Origin: Methylobacterium frigidaeris | Lineage (GTDB): Bacteria > Pseudomonadota > Alphaproteobacteria > Rhizobiales > Beijerinckiaceae | Assembly: GCF_022179185.1 (NCBI RefSeq) | Contig: NZ_BPQJ01000008.1 | Location: forward strand, 62,001-126,000 | Direction: 5' to 3' | DNA length: 64,000 bases | Part shown: one piece after another, positions 62,851 to 64,000 of the stretch | Numbering within the stretch: position 1 is the first letter of the stretch | Layout of the letters: each line of letters begins with the position of its first letter | Translations under genes and position numbers: made by a program | The notes under the pieces: model-generated | What the model was told of the DNA's origin: nothing | The model's database searches: none | Seen by the model: the letters and a program-made list of their open reading frames with translations, nothing else

Positions 62851-64000
62851 CTACCGTGGTCCCTCTCCCGGCCGCGGCGTCCCGGCCCCGAAATGATCCG
62901 CCAGCTGCCCCCCCGTATAGGTCTCCGAGAAGCTGTCGGCCCGCTCCGGCAGCATGGTGGCGCTCCAGGCGGCCCAGGCCGACTGGAGCCGGGCAAACTC
63001 CTCCGGGCGCCGGGCCTTGAGGTTCGCCCGCTCCAGCGGATCGGCGACCACGTCGAACAGGAAGGTCTCGCCGCGGATCTTGAGGTACTTGAGGTCGCCG
63101 TCGCGCATCGCTTCCTGCGCGTTGGCGCGGTAGCGCCAGTGGAAGGTGCGCGGGCGCTCGGGCGCCTGCCCGGTCAGGATCGGCAGGAGGTCGATGCCGT
63201 CGGAGGGGCAGGCCGGATCCGGCGCCGTGCCGGCGGCGGCGAGCAGCGTCGGCAGCCAGTCCATGGTGATCATCGGCTGCTGCGAGACCTGACCCGCCTT
63301 CAGACGCCGCGGCCACGAGACGATCGCCGGGATGCGCAGGCCGCCCTCCAGGAGTTCGGTCTTGCGGCCGGTGAAGGGCCAGGTGTCGGAGAAGCGCTCG
63401 CCGCCATTGTCGCTCGTGAACACCACGATCGTGTCCTCGGCGATCCCGCTCGCCTCCAGTGCGTCGAGGACGCGGCCGATCTGGGCGTCCATCTCGGCGA
63501 CGATGCGCCGGTAGGTTGCTTGAGTGCCGCCGTCGAAGTGGCGCAGGTTGCTCCCCGCGATGCGGCGCGACTCGGCCTCGTCGTCGGGGGTCTCCCACGG
63601 CCAGTGCGGCGCGTTGAAGTGCAGGCTGAGGAAGAACGGGCGTCCGGCCTTCGCGGAGGCCGCGATCGTCTCCACTGCCCGCTTACCCAAGAGATGGGTG
63701 GCGTAGCCGACCTCCTCGATCCGTACGTCGCCGTCCCACAGATCCGGCTTGTCGTCGGTGCCGCGGTGGCTGAAGTAATCGATGGTGCCACCGCGAAAGC
63801 CCCAGAACGCGTCGTAGCCGCGCTGCAGCGGCCCGTAGTCCTGCACGCTGCCGAGGTGCCACTTGCCGACGAGCGCCGTGCGGTAGCCGGCCTGCCGCAG
63901 GAGCCCCGGCAGGGTCGGATGGTCGGCCGGCAACCCGCCGGTGAAGCGGGTCGTGACCGGCTCCTCGAGCCCGACCGGCAGACGGTACTGATAGCGCCCG
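62851..64000 (-). CDS. sulfatase (arylsulfatase type), N-terminus outside window
   Basis: The frame is open through the right edge. Visible: GRYQYRLPVGLEEP just inside the edge, then LLRQAGYRTALVGKWHLG, FFLSLHFNAPHWPWETP and VFTSDNGGERFSDTWPF, which hold metal and sulfate ligands of the alkaline-phosphatase-like fold. The CxPxR formylglycine site lies just beyond the edge and cannot be checked. The 3' end is followed by a small hairpin at 62823-62844. It hydrolyses a sulfate ester; substrate unknown. It is not expected to share the riboswitch transcript. Confidence 0.92.
   Translation of the reverse strand, partial: GRYQYRLPVGLEEPVTTRFTGGLPADHPTLPGLLRQAGYRTALVGKWHLGSVQDYGPLQRGYDAFWGFRGGTIDYFSHRGTDDKPDLWDGDVRIEEVGYATHLLGKRAVETIAASAKAGRPFFLSLHFNAPHWPWETPDDEAESRRIAGSNLRHFDGGTQATYRRIVAEMDAQIGRVLDALEASGIAEDTIVVFTSDNGGERFSDTWPFTGRKTELLEGGLRIPAIVSWPRRLKAGQVSQQPMITMDWLPTLLAAAGTAPDPACPSDGIDLLPILTGQAPERPRTFHWRYRANAQEAMRDGDLKYLKIRGETFLFDVVADPLERANLKARRPEEFARLQSAWAAWSATMLPERADSFSETYTGGQLADHFGAGTPRPGEGPR

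Overview
The window is GC-rich throughout, with tightly packed genes and frequent 4-base ATGA/GTGA overlaps. Alphaproteobacterial families (MmcB, PAS_5-type PAS protein, Lrp next to hpd) and Rhizobiales-style palindromic intergenic repeats point to a soil- or plant-associated alphaproteobacterium. Methylobacteriaceae (Methylobacterium-like) is my best guess; this is inference, with no marker gene in view.

Layout. 0-3.4 kb: end of a NodS-like methyltransferase, then a GGDEF-EAL protein overlapping a BLUF photoreceptor. 3.5-7.8 kb: AraC regulator divergent from an Old Yellow Enzyme, a DUF485 protein and an ActP-like symporter. 7.9-18.1 kb: periplasmic catalase-like protein, then a peptide-type ABC operon (binding protein, two permeases, M20 peptidase, fused double ATPase, aminotransferase) with a divergent LysR gene. 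18.1-20 kb: an AT-rich patch with an orphan propeller-like gene, probably acquired. 20-25 kb: iron genes (FhuF, MFS, PepSY remnant), tandem PilZ protein, PAP2 phosphatase and MmcB. 25-28 kb: a NitT/TauT-type ABC importer. 28-41 kb: mostly housekeeping or hypothetical genes (DedA, amidase, PdxY, DUF2891, GSU2403-type nucleotidyltransferase, PhzF, Nudix, PAS, rhomboid, CBS, patatin, Lrp, Hpd). 41-45 kb: a soluble PAS-PAS chemoreceptor and an MsbA-like exporter. 46-56.6 kb: benzoate/catechol cluster benABCD-catABC with an aromatic-acid MFS carrier, a flavoprotein monooxygenase and a divergent BenM/CatM-type LysR gene. 56.7-62.7 kb: a six-gene operon behind a TPP riboswitch. The right edge is a partial sulfatase.

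How the genes work together. The ben-cat block takes benzoate via catechol and cis,cis-muconate to beta-ketoadipate enol-lactone; the enol-lactone hydrolase and later steps are not in the window. Several genes concern c-di-GMP (GGDEF-EAL plus BLUF, tandem PilZ, a BdlA-like chemoreceptor, a GGDEF remnant).

The most interesting locus is the TPP-riboswitch operon: a LuxE-like acyl-activating enzyme, a LuxC-like acyl reductase, a ThiXYZ/TauABC-type importer and a short-chain dehydrogenase, with five overlapping or near-contiguous junctions. The riboswitch says thiamine, and the enzymes describe carboxylate to acyl thioester to aldehyde to alcohol. I infer a salvage route for an oxidised (carboxylate) form of thiamine or of one of its halves. 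This is a hypothesis from sequence, not a demonstrated pathway.
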